Positions 51,893-59,597 of a stretch of 59,597 bases of DNA are shown here, in pieces (the first letter of the stretch is position 1; every line of letters starts with the position of its first letter). A program made the translations under genes and the position numbers. Below the pieces are notes generated by a model. That model was not told where the DNA came from. It saw only the letters and a program-made list of their open reading frames with translations, and did no database searches. Source of the DNA: Candidatus Magnetocorallium paracelense (GTDB taxonomy: Bacteria > Nitrospirota > Thermodesulfovibrionia > Thermodesulfovibrionales > Magnetobacteriaceae); contig JAREWP010000044.1 of NCBI GenBank assembly GCA_029001845.1, positions 1 through 59,597 of the forward strand, written 5' to 3'.

Positions 51893-51912
51893 AACGAAAA
51901 ACAACAGTTTTA

Positions 51913-53340
51913 CTAAGAAGAGGCTGTATCCGGATACTCCTGATCGATTCGATCGAATTCATCAGTGAATTTTAAAAATATATTTACAATGGCGCCATCG
52001 AAACGGGTGTTTTTGTTATCCTCAAGGTATTTCAGGAGTTTATCTTTAGGCATGGCCTTTTGATAGCTTCGGTTATGTAATGCTCCGTCATGGGTATCGA
52101 TAACTCTGGTAATTCTCGCCAGAAAGGGAATCTCCTCTCCTTTAGAGCCTCTGGGATACCCTTTTCCGTCAAAATCCTCATGATGTCCGCCGGTGATATC
52201 TTCCAGAAAATTATAAATAAAAGAAAGGCGTTTCTCTATCTTTTCCGTGTCATCGAACTGACTCAAAAACTCGGTTAAATCCTCTCGCGCCGTTACTGCC
52301 ACAGCCTTACCTAACAGGGGGTGCTGTTTTATTATTTCATACTCCCCTTTACTGAGAGAATCGGTGTTATTCAAAATTTTATCGGGCAAACCGATTTTAC
52401 CTATGTCGTGTAGCATAATCAGAGCACTGACAATATCGGAACCTAAAAGTCTAATCCCCTCTTTCTCCTTTTCGCTCACCGCCAATCCCTTGAAATCTGT
52501 CGATATGACATAGTCTAAGATTGGTTTGGCCTTTATATAAGACCGCCAGCAGTGATCACCGGTTACCTGATGTTTAATCTGAGTCAGACTCGTTGTAAAT
52601 CTCATCCAATTACTGAATCCGATCTCGAATTCTCTCCCAAGCTTCTGTTTCAGAGCTTCTATTGCATCCTGCTTTACAAAAGCAGTCTTTAAAACGGAGA
52701 TAAGTATCTGTAACTTATTATATTTCAAGCTGTCAAGATTAAAAAAACTTCCCGATTCTCTGTTAGAAAGCTGCAACATATAGATTTTTTTATATGTTTT
52801 AAAAAAAATCCTCAAACACGATCTGTAGCCTGCTTTTAACAAAGCAATACCCGGAGATCTAATAAGATATTCAGCTCCATCGGCGGCGCCGGTTAAAATA
52901 CTGTCAAGTCTTTCGCGGTCAATGTTATGAGTACATACCACGAATTCCTTTAAGTCCGGGATCTCTCTGATTTCAAGGTCATCGCTTTTGTTATCCAATA
53001 TTTCGCAAACATTCAAAATCGCCCGACTTAGCTCGAAGTTCGATTGTTTGCCTGACCAGTGTTCCATCTCTTCTCCCTCTTGAAAACTTCTGGACATCAG
53101 AGCGCAGGCTTTGGCGCTCTTATCGGTCAAAAGCTCCATTAAAGAGAAGTGATCAAAGCTGAAATACTCTTTTAATTTCTCATTTATCAGGGCATATATC
53201 TCATCTACCGAAAGCAGGGAGGTTTGATTTAAAAGCTTGATTATCTCATTTTCGGAATGGAAGTGATACACAATCTCACTGCCATTATTGGATGTCGACT
53301 TAATAACGCTTTCTGTTGTATGTTCCGAGAGCTTAGCCAT
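51913..53340 (-). CDS. HD-GYP cyclic-di-GMP phosphodiesterase-like protein with GAF-like N-terminus
   Basis: In this 475-residue protein the N-terminal 220 residues are predicted as a GAF-like sensor (residues 30-190) and the C-terminus is an HD-GYP domain. It has the HD metal site MLHDIGKIGLPD, a HHEDFDGKGYPRG segment (the GYP loop) and TRVIDTHDGALHNRSYQKAMP. The HD-GYP hallmark residues are present, so cyclic-di-GMP hydrolysis is likely. There is no membrane segment. It is convergent with xerC, 20 bp apart, and its neighbour on the other side is the methyltransferase. Confidence 0.9.
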   Translation of the reverse strand: MAKLSEHTTESVIKSTSNNGSEIVYHFHSENEIIKLLNQTSLLSVDEIYALINEKLKEYFSFDHFSLMELLTDKSAKACALMSRSFQEGEEMEHWSGKQSNFELSRAILNVCEILDNKSDDLEIREIPDLKEFVVCTHNIDRERLDSILTGAADGAEYLIRSPGIALLKAGYRSCLRIFFKTYKKIYMLQLSNRESGSFFNLDSLKYNKLQILISVLKTAFVKQDAIEALKQKLGREFEIGFSNWMRFTTSLTQIKHQVTGDHCWRSYIKAKPILDYVISTDFKGLAVSEKEKEGIRLLGSDIVSALIMLHDIGKIGLPDKILNNTDSLSKGEYEIIKQHPLLGKAVAVTAREDLTEFLSQFDDTEKIEKRLSFIYNFLEDITGGHHEDFDGKGYPRGSKGEEIPFLARITRVIDTHDGALHNRSYQKAMPKDKLLKYLEDNKNTRFDGAIVNIFLKFTDEFDRIDQEYPDTASS

Positions 53341-53467
53341 AATGGTATTATTTCTTAAACCATTGATAATTTTCTGTTAAGAGAGGTAAATTGTATGTAA
53401 GCGATATGACCGGATTTTTTATTCTTATTCAGGTTGAGTGTCCCGTGACATTGACAGGAATAAGCCC

Positions 53468-53609
53468 TATATGATACATTTTTGTATCATACTGAGGCAG
53501 ACATAGAGTAATTATGCCGCGACGCGCAGGATTAGATAATGAGACTGAAAATCTGCTTGAAAAATCATCCGCCCTGCCTGTAACCGGCAAGAGTAATATT
53601 ATTAAATAA
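53468..53609 (+). other. Hairpin and 31-codon open frame, possible transposase remnant
   Basis: TATGATACA and TGTATCATA form a hairpin at about 53469-53492. Just after it an ATG at 53514 begins MPRRAGLDNETENLLEK, reading to a stop at 53609. The MPRRA-x-LD opening recalls the N-terminus of REP-associated (Y1-type) transposases, but nothing else of that family follows. Probably decayed. The remainder of 53341-53628 has no gene; a GGAG SD precedes the next ATG. Confidence 0.3.
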
Positions 53610-53628
53610 ATATTTATAAGGAGTCAAC

Positions 53629-54405
53629 ATGCTAACTGAAAAACTCAAAGAATTATTCAAAAAAAGCAACCTTACGACTCCTGACGAGTTAAAAGAAGGC
53701 GTTAACAAAGCTTATTCATCTGCAGCCAAATCACCCAAATCGCAAAGTCTTTTTCCGGTCGGGCGAAAGTTCGCCGAAAGTATTGGATACAGCGCTAACC
53801 TGCTTGACACGGTTCCCGAAGGCTCCGTGGAGTCCTTTGCAGGAGTTTCCAATGTTTCCGTATTCGCCGAAATAGAGGAGAGCGCCATTGTACTGGACAT
53901 AGGCTGCGGCGCCGGACTTGACTCGATAATAGCTTCACGAAAAACAGGTGTTTCAGGCAAAGTAACAGGCGTGGATTTCAGTTGCGAGATGATAGAGAGG
54001 GCAAGGAATTCCATAAAGGAGGCCAACATCTCAAATATTGAGTTTTTTTGTTCCGATGCAGAGACCATTCCTTTGGAAAATGAATCGGTGAATGTTATTC
54101 TTGCAAACGGAATATTCAATTTAAACCCGAATCGTGAAAAAATTTTCTCTGAAATGGCTCGCGTGCTTTGCAACAATGGAGTTGTCTTTGCATCTGAGCT
54201 TATACTTAAAGGACCGGCTCGCTCTGAAACTGTATGCAGCCTTAATAACTGGTTTGCCTGAATTGCCGGAGCAAAGGACGGGGTCGCCTTCCTTGAAGAA
54301 TTCAGAGCTGTTGGTTTTACAGAAGCAAGGATTTTAAGAACATATACAAATGACAGAGTTAAAAATAAAAAGATAACAGGCGCTGATGTATATGCAAAAA
54401 AGTAA
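53629..54405 (+). CDS. SAM-dependent methyltransferase, ArsM-like, probable selenoprotein (TGA at codon 211)
   Basis: A TGA at 54259-54261 stops the frame at 210 residues, but the frame stays open and homologous after it for 47 codons to a TAA at 54405. The class-I methyltransferase domain shows VLDIGCGAGLDS, VTGVDFSCEMI, SDAETIPL and NGIFNLNPNREKIFSEMARVL. At the TGA the context is NNWFA-(TGA)-IAGAKDGVAFLEEF, matching the ArsM-type W-x-x-C-I-x-G-A segment where a catalytic cysteine normally sits. The TGA is followed by a SECIS-like hairpin (54274-54294). Selenocysteine is therefore the best reading. The ArsM Cys174-equivalent is glycine here, so the substrate need not be arsenic. Confidence 0.85.
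54274..54294 (+). promoter_or_regulatory. Candidate bacterial SECIS element
   Basis: AAGGA (54274-54278), a C:U mismatch, GG, the 5-nt apical loop GGUCG, CC, then UCCUU (54290-54294). The loop begins 21 nt after the TGA and starts with GG, within the 16-37 nt range and G-first rule described for bacterial SECIS hairpins read by SelB. The hairpin is inside the coding region, as usual in bacteria. Confidence 0.7.
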
Positions 54406-54428
54406 GGTGAACATTCAGTTGATGAATA

Positions 54429-55064
54429 ATGGAAAATAAAGAGGAAAAAATACCTATAACCACTGTATTGTTTGCTTTTATCATCTTACGGATAGCAGGA
54501 GCAGGCATAAGCTTATTAACAACGACAGATACAAAGGAAAAAAAGATCGAAAAATTTCGTTCTCTTTACAATAATTTTATCGAAAACACCTTTCGTAAAA
54601 TCGATAACACCGGCTCAGGTATTCTATCAGGTGCGGCTTCCCTGTTTCGAGGATTAAACGATATTGTAAGTGACCCTGTTACAGGTATCGCAGCCAACCG
54701 TTTTATGAATGTCATCATTGAAAAAAAACTTGCCGAAGCCAAACGTTACAATACAGTTTTTTCTTTTTTAATTATGGCAATTCCGGGAATTACAATACAC
54801 AGCAAATGGAGAAAAATACAAAAAAGAATATCCGTAATATTATTCAAAGAATTGAGGAAAGCCGATTTTATTATTAAACACGATAAGAGAGAATTCTATA
54901 TCCTGCTCCAAAATACCGATAACAATGAAGCCCGGATAGTAGCCGAGAGGTTGCAAAAAAATATTGAAAGTAATCTTGACGTTATTGTACATATAGGACT
55001 TGTAACCTATAATAGGGATATTCAGGACAGGGAAGACTTAATCCGCCGGGCAAAGACAATCTGA
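54429..55064 (+). CDS. Membrane-anchored degenerate GGDEF-domain protein
   Basis: In this 211-residue protein one N-terminal hydrophobic segment (about 11-30) is followed by a coiled region and a GGDEF-fold domain (about 80-211). The fold is recognisable from DPVTGIAANRFMNVIIEKKL, AEAKRYNTVFSFLIM, ELRKADFIIKHD, AERLQKNIES and IVHIGLVTYN. The signature loop is HDKREF instead of GGDEF, and the metal-binding segment is MAIPG instead of DIDHFK, so diguanylate cyclase activity is not expected. The C-terminus ends just after RRAKTI, a little short. It may be a catalytically dead cyclic-di-GMP-related sensor. Its start lies 24 bp after the methyltransferase stop. Confidence 0.75.
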   Translation: MENKEEKIPITTVLFAFIILRIAGAGISLLTTTDTKEKKIEKFRSLYNNFIENTFRKIDNTGSGILSGAASLFRGLNDIVSDPVTGIAANRFMNVIIEKKLAEAKRYNTVFSFLIMAIPGITIHSKWRKIQKRISVILFKELRKADFIIKHDKREFYILLQNTDNNEARIVAERLQKNIESNLDVIVHIGLVTYNRDIQDREDLIRRAKTI

Positions 55065-55083
55065 CCTGTGAAGAGGTTTTAAA

Positions 55084-56295
55084 TCATCCCTCCCATACCC
55101 CTGCAATGCTCTCTCCGCATTCTCCACATCCGGACCCTTTGAGATTATTTTTTACTATAGTATATCCGGCTCTTACAATTACGGGCATTTTGCAATTGGG
55201 ACAAAAAGTGGTCTGACCCTCCATATAACCGGGGACATTGCCTACATAAACATATCTTAAGCCGATATCCATCGCCCTTCGCCTTGCCTCTTTAAGAAGC
55301 TCCACCGGAGTGGGCGGGAGGTATTTTACCTTATAGGCAGGATGAAATCTGGAAAAATGTAAAGGCGCATCCGGCCCCAGGTTATCGTAAATCCATCGGC
55401 ACATAAGAGATATCTCTTTCAAATCGTCACTAAGTACAGGAACGATAAGTCTGGTTACTTCGATCCAAACACCTTTGTCTTTTAATGTAACAAGAGTGTT
55501 AAGCACCGGCTCATAGCTTGCCTGACAGACCTTTCTGTAAAAATTATTATCGAATCCCTTAAGGTCAATATTGGCGGCATCCATGAAATCGCATGCCTCT
55601 CTCAAAGGCTTTTCATTTATATAACCTGCTGAAACCCAGACGTTTCTGAGTCCCCTCTCCTTGGCCGCCCTTGCCGTATCAGCTGCATATTCATAAAAAA
55701 CAACAGGTTCGGAGTAGGTGTATGCAATTGACAATGACCTGCTTTGGATTGATAACTCTACGACCCTGTCAGGCATAAGATCGTAATTCCTCGTATCCTC
55801 CGGCTTGAATTGAGAGATTGACCAGTTTTGGCAATTTAGACATCTCAAATTACAACCTGCCGCAGCAATCGAAAAGATAGCACTTCCGGGCAGGAAATGA
55901 AACAAAGGCTTTTTCTCTACGGGATCTACATGGGCGGCGCAGGCATTACCATATACTACTGTATAAAGCCTGCCATTCAGGTTAACTCTTGTTCTGCAAA
56001 ATCCCCTGTCATTCACTCCTATTCTGCACCGGTGAGGACAAAGAGTGCAGTCAACGGAGCCGTCACTTAAGGCTTCACTGTAGTCGGCTTCCCTTGACCA
56101 TTTCCAAAGATCGTCGGGAGCGTCATTTCTGAAAGACCTGCTAAACTCATTGAGATTGTCTTGGATATAGAAATCATTTACTGTATACCCGCATAAGGCA
56201 AACCCGGCAACACCTGTTATCGACCTCCTGATAAAATCGCGACGAGACCGGCCTTCATTTGTGGAGTCATCTCTGTCGTTATTGATATCCGCCAT
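55084..56295 (-). CDS. amrS: AmmeMemoRadiSam-type radical SAM enzyme (AmrS) with Tat-type leader
   Basis: This 403-residue radical SAM protein has CNLRCLNCQ (C-x3-C-x2-C) at about residue 147, preceded by CTLCPHRC and followed by IAYTYSEPVVFYEY, NIDLKGF and LHFSRFHPAYK, all typical of AmrS/PflA-like activators. The C-terminus has two cysteine pairs (CPNC and CGECG). The first 37 residues carry a twin-arginine sequence, SRRDFIRRSITGVAGFALCG, directing export by the Tat pathway or acting as an anchor, unusual for a radical SAM enzyme. The partner Memo/AMMECR1 proteins are not in the window. Confidence 0.88.
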   Translation of the reverse strand: MADINNDRDDSTNEGRSRRDFIRRSITGVAGFALCGYTVNDFYIQDNLNEFSRSFRNDAPDDLWKWSREADYSEALSDGSVDCTLCPHRCRIGVNDRGFCRTRVNLNGRLYTVVYGNACAAHVDPVEKKPLFHFLPGSAIFSIAAAGCNLRCLNCQNWSISQFKPEDTRNYDLMPDRVVELSIQSRSLSIAYTYSEPVVFYEYAADTARAAKERGLRNVWVSAGYINEKPLREACDFMDAANIDLKGFDNNFYRKVCQASYEPVLNTLVTLKDKGVWIEVTRLIVPVLSDDLKEISLMCRWIYDNLGPDAPLHFSRFHPAYKVKYLPPTPVELLKEARRRAMDIGLRYVYVGNVPGYMEGQTTFCPNCKMPVIVRAGYTIVKNNLKGSGCGECGESIAGVWEG

Positions 56296-56426
56296 TTATT
56301 TAATGAACCAATGCCCGGAATGACTGATTTAGCTGCAGATGGACGCAGATAGACACGAACGGTATTAGTAAAAGAAAAACGAATTGTTTTAAAAACCACA
56401 ATAAATTATCGGAATACACCCGGTTT

Positions 56427-57434
56427 TTAAATTCCGCCATATGGATATCCGTCAAATACTGTATTGTAAAAACTTTTATCTATTTGAAAGTCTATACTAA
56501 GGGCAAAGATATTTTTCTCGATCATCGAATATTTCCTCAGTTTAACCAAATCTTTCTCAGTTGTTATGATCATCTCCGCCTGTAATACCTCCGATTCATC
56601 GACTAATCTGTCTATATCCCGCTTATTATATTTATAATGATCCCTGAAACCAACGGCCTTCACAACTTTGGCGCCGATTCCGTTAAGTGTCAGTTCAAAT
56701 GACTTATTGTTCCCTAAAGCACTGAATGCAAAGACACGTTTACCTTTGATTATCTCTAACTTGTGTTTCTTACCATTTAAATCCTTGAGAAAAGAAGGCC
56801 TGTGTTCGGAATCGAATATTTGAAATGGAGTCTCCATCTCTTGTACATACTGACCTAATAAGTCATCGACCTCTCTATTACAGGAAACATTGCTTTTTGT
56901 CTTGACAACAATATCCGCCCTTTTAAGCGCAACAGGAGGCTCTCTCAAAATTCCCATAGGGAAGAGCCTTTTATTTCCAAGACCCCGAGTTACATCTACA
57001 AGCACGATATCAATATCTCGGTGGAGTCTCCAGTGTTGAAATCCGTCATCAATGATAAATATATCACCACAAAAGGACATCGTGCCGGCGTTGTATCTTT
57101 CCTTCCCCTTTATAATCTCAACATTACACAATCTTTCGGCAATTAACACAGGTTCATCACCTGCCTCTTCAGGACCTGAATAAAAACCGGTTCCACTATT
57201 CACAAACAGAGTATTCTTTGCTTTCCCCCTGTAACCCCTGGAAAGAATAACCGGCCTGAGCCCTCTGGATAGGGCTTCACCTGCCAGAGCGATAACAGCA
57301 GGTGTCTTGCCTGTCCCTCCGAGAGTCAGATTACCGACACTAATAACTTTTTTAGGAAGTTTTTTGCGTCGGTTGAAATCACGCTGCTTTTTAATCATGT
57401 AAGCTGTATAATAAACAGACTCTATAAAATTCAT
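56427..57434 (-). CDS. lpxK: Tetraacyldisaccharide 4'-kinase
   Basis: This 335-residue lipid A kinase phosphorylates the 4' position of the lipid A disaccharide at the inner membrane. It has an N-terminal membrane-associated helix, Walker A GGTGKTPA (in SVGNLTLGGTGKTPA), and the conserved IIDDGFQHWRLHRDIDI segment, then DVTRGLGN, LPMGILREP-type region and TTEKDLVKL. The family motifs are complete. It points to a Gram-negative outer membrane with lipopolysaccharide. Other lpx genes are not adjacent. Confidence 0.95.
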   Translation of the reverse strand: MNFIESVYYTAYMIKKQRDFNRRKKLPKKVISVGNLTLGGTGKTPAVIALAGEALSRGLRPVILSRGYRGKAKNTLFVNSGTGFYSGPEEAGDEPVLIAERLCNVEIIKGKERYNAGTMSFCGDIFIIDDGFQHWRLHRDIDIVLVDVTRGLGNKRLFPMGILREPPVALKRADIVVKTKSNVSCNREVDDLLGQYVQEMETPFQIFDSEHRPSFLKDLNGKKHKLEIIKGKRVFAFSALGNNKSFELTLNGIGAKVVKAVGFRDHYKYNKRDIDRLVDESEVLQAEMIITTEKDLVKLRKYSMIEKNIFALSIDFQIDKSFYNTVFDGYPYGGI

Positions 57435-57699
57435 ATATTGTAACTGCTTTTAGGCCCTTAAAGAGCCTTTCTTGTCGATCTTGTATCTATAAAGGTTCTT
57501 GGAACGTTATAGCGCAAAGAAAAGTGTTCTTCCCTCTGTCCACCTGAGTATTTACCGTATTTATATTATCCCTTGAAAATTTAAATATTATCTGGTATAT
57601 TGTAGTTAGTCAAAATAACAGGCTGAAAACGTTTTAACAACGAATTTGCTTTTAGTCCCCCTCTTCCGTCATCTACTGTCAAGGGAGAGAAATTTAGAT

Positions 57700-57773
57700 A
57701 CTTACTTTTGGCATAATGTCCGGTATTCCCTTAGCTGAAAGCTGACCGCTGAGAGCTGACTGCTGCTTTAATT
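57700..57773. repeat. Palindromic repeat family C, copy 5 (partial), in a 412-bp gap
   Basis: GGCATAATGTCCGG, CCTTAGCTGAAAGCTGACCGC and GAGAGCTGACTGCTGC match the right half of C2. The left half is missing. The rest of 57435-57846 shows no gene; GAGGAG at 57832-57837 is the SD for the next gene. The region is the divergent space between lpxK and the peptidase gene. Confidence 0.7.
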
Positions 57774-57846
57774 AATAAATCATTTATAAAAACCGATATA
57801 TCTATATGATATCACAGATATGTTATTTAATGAGGAGTAATTTTTT

Positions 57847-59094
57847 TTGGTTTTCAGGTTAATAAATTTCCTGTTTCTCTTTTTTCTGATTTCACTTTGC
57901 CCCGGTACTCTGACAGAAGTCTTGGCGCAAAGTGACGGAACTCGCCCCGATCTTCTTTCAAACGGACAGTTTGTGTATGGCCCCAATGTCAAAGGCTTTG
58001 ACCTCGAAGATTATATTAACACCAAGGCGCATCGTTTGAAACCTTTTTATAAGGAAATCTATTATAAATCCAGATATTACAGTGTCAACCCCAGAGTAAC
58101 TCTCACAATTCTTGAACTTATCGTAAAAAAATCGCCGGCCCTTAAAAAGCACTACTTTAACATCGATCATGTGAATGTAAACGAGTTCGGTGACAGACTT
58201 GAGAAAATATTGAAAGAGATGACTAAACTTTTCTACAAAAGGTTTTACTCAGACAAAACAATAAATGAAGATAATAAGTCCGGTAATGCTGCTACCTATG
58301 CGATTGTGACACTGTTCCCCGGTATAGATGATAAAGTAAAGCATAAGGGCGTAATAAAAGATATTTTCACTCATACCTTCAGTGAACTCTTTCCTGTTGT
58401 TGACCCCATGGACAGATCGAACAAAATATCCGCCGGAGCAGGACCGTCTGACTCTTTCTTTCAATTACCCTATCCTGAGGGAGAATCATGGAGTTTTAAC
58501 GGAGTACACGATTGGTCCGGCAACAGTGGCGGAGCTGACATGTCGTCGATCGATTACAGTGACGGTTGGCCGGCCTGGAATGTAGATGTAAGTAACACAT
58601 GGGTTGTGTCCGCTGCTTCGGGAACAGCTGAAAAAGTATCGGATTGCTGGGTCGATGTGAGTCACAGCGACGGTTGGTCCAGCAGATATTACCATCTGGA
58701 AAACGTACAGGTAAGTAACACGGCAGTCAGTAATAACGACAGGCTCGGTAATTACGCGAACACCTCTTCAGAGGCCCTGTGCAACGGAGGAAGTGCAACA
58801 GGCCCTCATCTTCACTTCTCCATACTATATAACGGCGCATATTATCCTATGAATGGAGTGAATTTTTCATACTGGACAGTCAATTCAGGGAGATTTCCAT
58901 ATGATTACGATTGTACGTATATGTTTCTTACGAGATCGAACGAACTGAAATGTCCTTACAGTGATACAGTCTATAACGCCGGTCTCTCCACCGAATCCAT
59001 ACCTGCCATGAATAACTTTGCTCTGGCCTTGATATCTCTTCTTCTTTTGTTTGCAGGGATTTGGAAGTTAAAGAATCTTAATCCATCAAGTTAA
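57847..59094 (+). CDS. Exported M23 beta-lytic-type metallopeptidase with C-terminal sorting-like tail
   Basis: This 415-residue protein starts at a TTG with GAGGAG spaced 9 bp. A signal peptide (residues 1-27) is followed by a helical region (about 55-170). The M23 domain (about 205-350) has HDWSGNSGGADMSSIDYS, the motif area of beta-lytic (LasA-type) enzymes, and the GPHLHFSI zinc site. These enzymes cleave peptidoglycan cross-links or glycine bridges. The last 30 residues are SIPAMNNFALALISLLLL then a basic end, similar to the IPTL-CTERM/PEP-CTERM style tripartite sorting signal. It is divergent from lpxK. Confidence 0.85.
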   Translation: MVFRLINFLFLFFLISLCPGTLTEVLAQSDGTRPDLLSNGQFVYGPNVKGFDLEDYINTKAHRLKPFYKEIYYKSRYYSVNPRVTLTILELIVKKSPALKKHYFNIDHVNVNEFGDRLEKILKEMTKLFYKRFYSDKTINEDNKSGNAATYAIVTLFPGIDDKVKHKGVIKDIFTHTFSELFPVVDPMDRSNKISAGAGPSDSFFQLPYPEGESWSFNGVHDWSGNSGGADMSSIDYSDGWPAWNVDVSNTWVVSAASGTAEKVSDCWVDVSHSDGWSSRYYHLENVQVSNTAVSNNDRLGNYANTSSEALCNGGSATGPHLHFSILYNGAYYPMNGVNFSYWTVNSGRFPYDYDCTYMFLTRSNELKCPYSDTVYNAGLSTESIPAMNNFALALISLLLLFAGIWKLKNLNPSS

Positions 59095-59119
59095 ACATCT
59101 TTTAGCAGCAACATCTTTT

Positions 59120-59269
59120 TTACTCCCTCTCCCCCTTTGAAGAGGGTTGGGGTGAGGGGGTACGATACAGTACTCGATAGGGTAACGCTTCTTCACCGTC
59201 ACCCCTCACCTTATCTCCTCTCCTCTCAAGGGGAGAGGAGACTACAAGGGAATTTTTTGTAAATTCCCC
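59120..59269. repeat. Palindromic repeat family B, copy 3
   Basis: Shares the G-rich and C-rich arms with B1 and B2, and the additional hairpin GGGAATTTTTTGTAAATTCCC (59248-59268) with B1. It abuts the stop codon of the last gene (59271-59273, minus) and lies downstream of the peptidase gene, so it stands between two convergent genes. Confidence 0.8.
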
Positions 59270-59270
59270 C

Positions 59271-59597
59271 TTACAAATCGAAGAGATAAAAGAGAGCCTC
59301 CTGGGCCATGAGGAGATCATCGGCTTTCAGGCGCAGCGCTTCCGTATCGACCTCTGTTATGGCTATGATACGGTTTATCGCCTTTATGATGTCTTTTATG
59401 TTCTTTTTGACATTCTTCTCTTTATCATTTCCCCTGTCAAGCACCTTTTCCAGATACTTCACCGCCTTATCGGCCTCTTTTTCCTCTTTGTCACTCAGGG
59501 AAAGCTCCTGCAGCCCGGCAATAATCTCCTCTGTCATTGCCTGCATATCCGCCCCTGTCTCCACATCCGCGGTCAGTGTATGGAGTATCTCTCCCCC
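59271..59597 (-). CDS. C-terminal part of an unidentified protein (runs off the right edge)
   Basis: The frame is open to the window edge (109 codons); the GTG at 59564 that could serve as a start lies inside a longer frame with GEILHTLTADVETG upstream, so the real start is beyond the window. What is seen is a charged, helical region: DKEEKEADKAVKYLEKVLDR, KNIKDIIKAINRII and TEALRLKADDLLMAQEALF. No family is recognised. Confidence 0.5.
   Translation of the reverse strand, partial: GGEILHTLTADVETGADMQAMTEEIIAGLQELSLSDKEEKEADKAVKYLEKVLDRGNDKEKNVKKNIKDIIKAINRIIAITEVDTEALRLKADDLLMAQEALFYLFDL

Noticed and set aside
53514-53609. REP-associated transposase gene
   Set aside because: Only the MPRRA-x-LD opening matches; the frame ends after 31 codons without the catalytic HUH or Tyr motif.
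1-59597. tRNA, rRNA and tmRNA genes
   Set aside because: Reading by eye found no cloverleaf with a GGTTCGAATCC-type arm and no rRNA sequence.

Overview
The window looks like a chromosome segment from an uncultured Gram-negative bacterium of the Deltaproteobacteria/Desulfobacterota kind or a nearby candidate phylum. Support: lpxK (lipid A), lipA, trmFO overlapping xerC, a thrC/sulfur-carrier/NIL/apgM-like/lysC cluster, many two-component proteins, HD-GYP and HDOD proteins, DUF1566 and TRL-like exported proteins, and predicted selenocysteine use. The placement is inference; there is no rRNA or tRNA here. Base composition is moderate to AT-rich, except for a visibly GC-rich block at about 19.1-24.9 kb.

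Layout. 1-0.2 kb: start of a DUF4338/DruA-like or IS4-type transposase gene running off the left edge. 0.5-4.2 kb: exported protein, iron-sulfur flavoprotein, histidine kinase, MFS exporter. 4.3-10.1 kb (minus): threonine/sulfur cluster thrC, ThiS-like carrier ending GG-His-Ala, NIL protein, apgM-like putative homoserine kinase, lysC, then a histidine kinase with a cysteine-rich tail. 10.3-13 kb: small exported protein, TRL lipoprotein, a split YeeE/YedE transporter. 13-16 kb (minus): B12-type radical SAM protein and a GT39-like membrane glycosyltransferase. 16.8-18.9 kb: an orphan 443-residue protein and brnTA. 19.1-24.9 kb: a receiver/cNMP-like/CPBP membrane protein and a 1,348-residue hybrid kinase with three periplasmic solute-binding domains. 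24.9-30.3 kb: 5'-truncated DUF1566 and TolB-like genes, then an M1+M28+PDZ peptidase. 30.4-41.7 kb: SWIM/SNF2 helicase, DUF362 ferredoxin, DUF1460 amidase, lipA, an Uma2 pseudogene, ribD, an LPG-synthase-like membrane protein, HDOD, arsC. 42-49.3 kb (minus): response regulators, a hemerythrin-like protein and a DUF2760/Hsp70/Hsp70-DUF3731 trio. 49.7-59.6 kb: trmFO-xerC, HD-GYP, a methyltransferase with an in-frame TGA and a SECIS-like hairpin, a degenerate GGDEF protein, a Tat-signal AmrS-type radical SAM enzyme, lpxK, a beta-lytic M23 peptidase, and a partial gene.

Four or five families of small palindromic repeats are scattered between genes. Family A is the clearest: six copies, each 134 bp by my count and each flanked by a 10-bp near-identical direct repeat, so it behaves as a MITE. 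Family C lies at three convergent and two divergent gene junctions, and family B abuts gene ends. A 182-bp palindrome forms the leader of trmFO.

The most notable points are the likely selenoprotein methyltransferase at 53629-54405, the hybrid kinase paired with a receiver-CPBP membrane protein, the six-copy MITE family with target duplications, and the two-Hsp70 module of unknown function.
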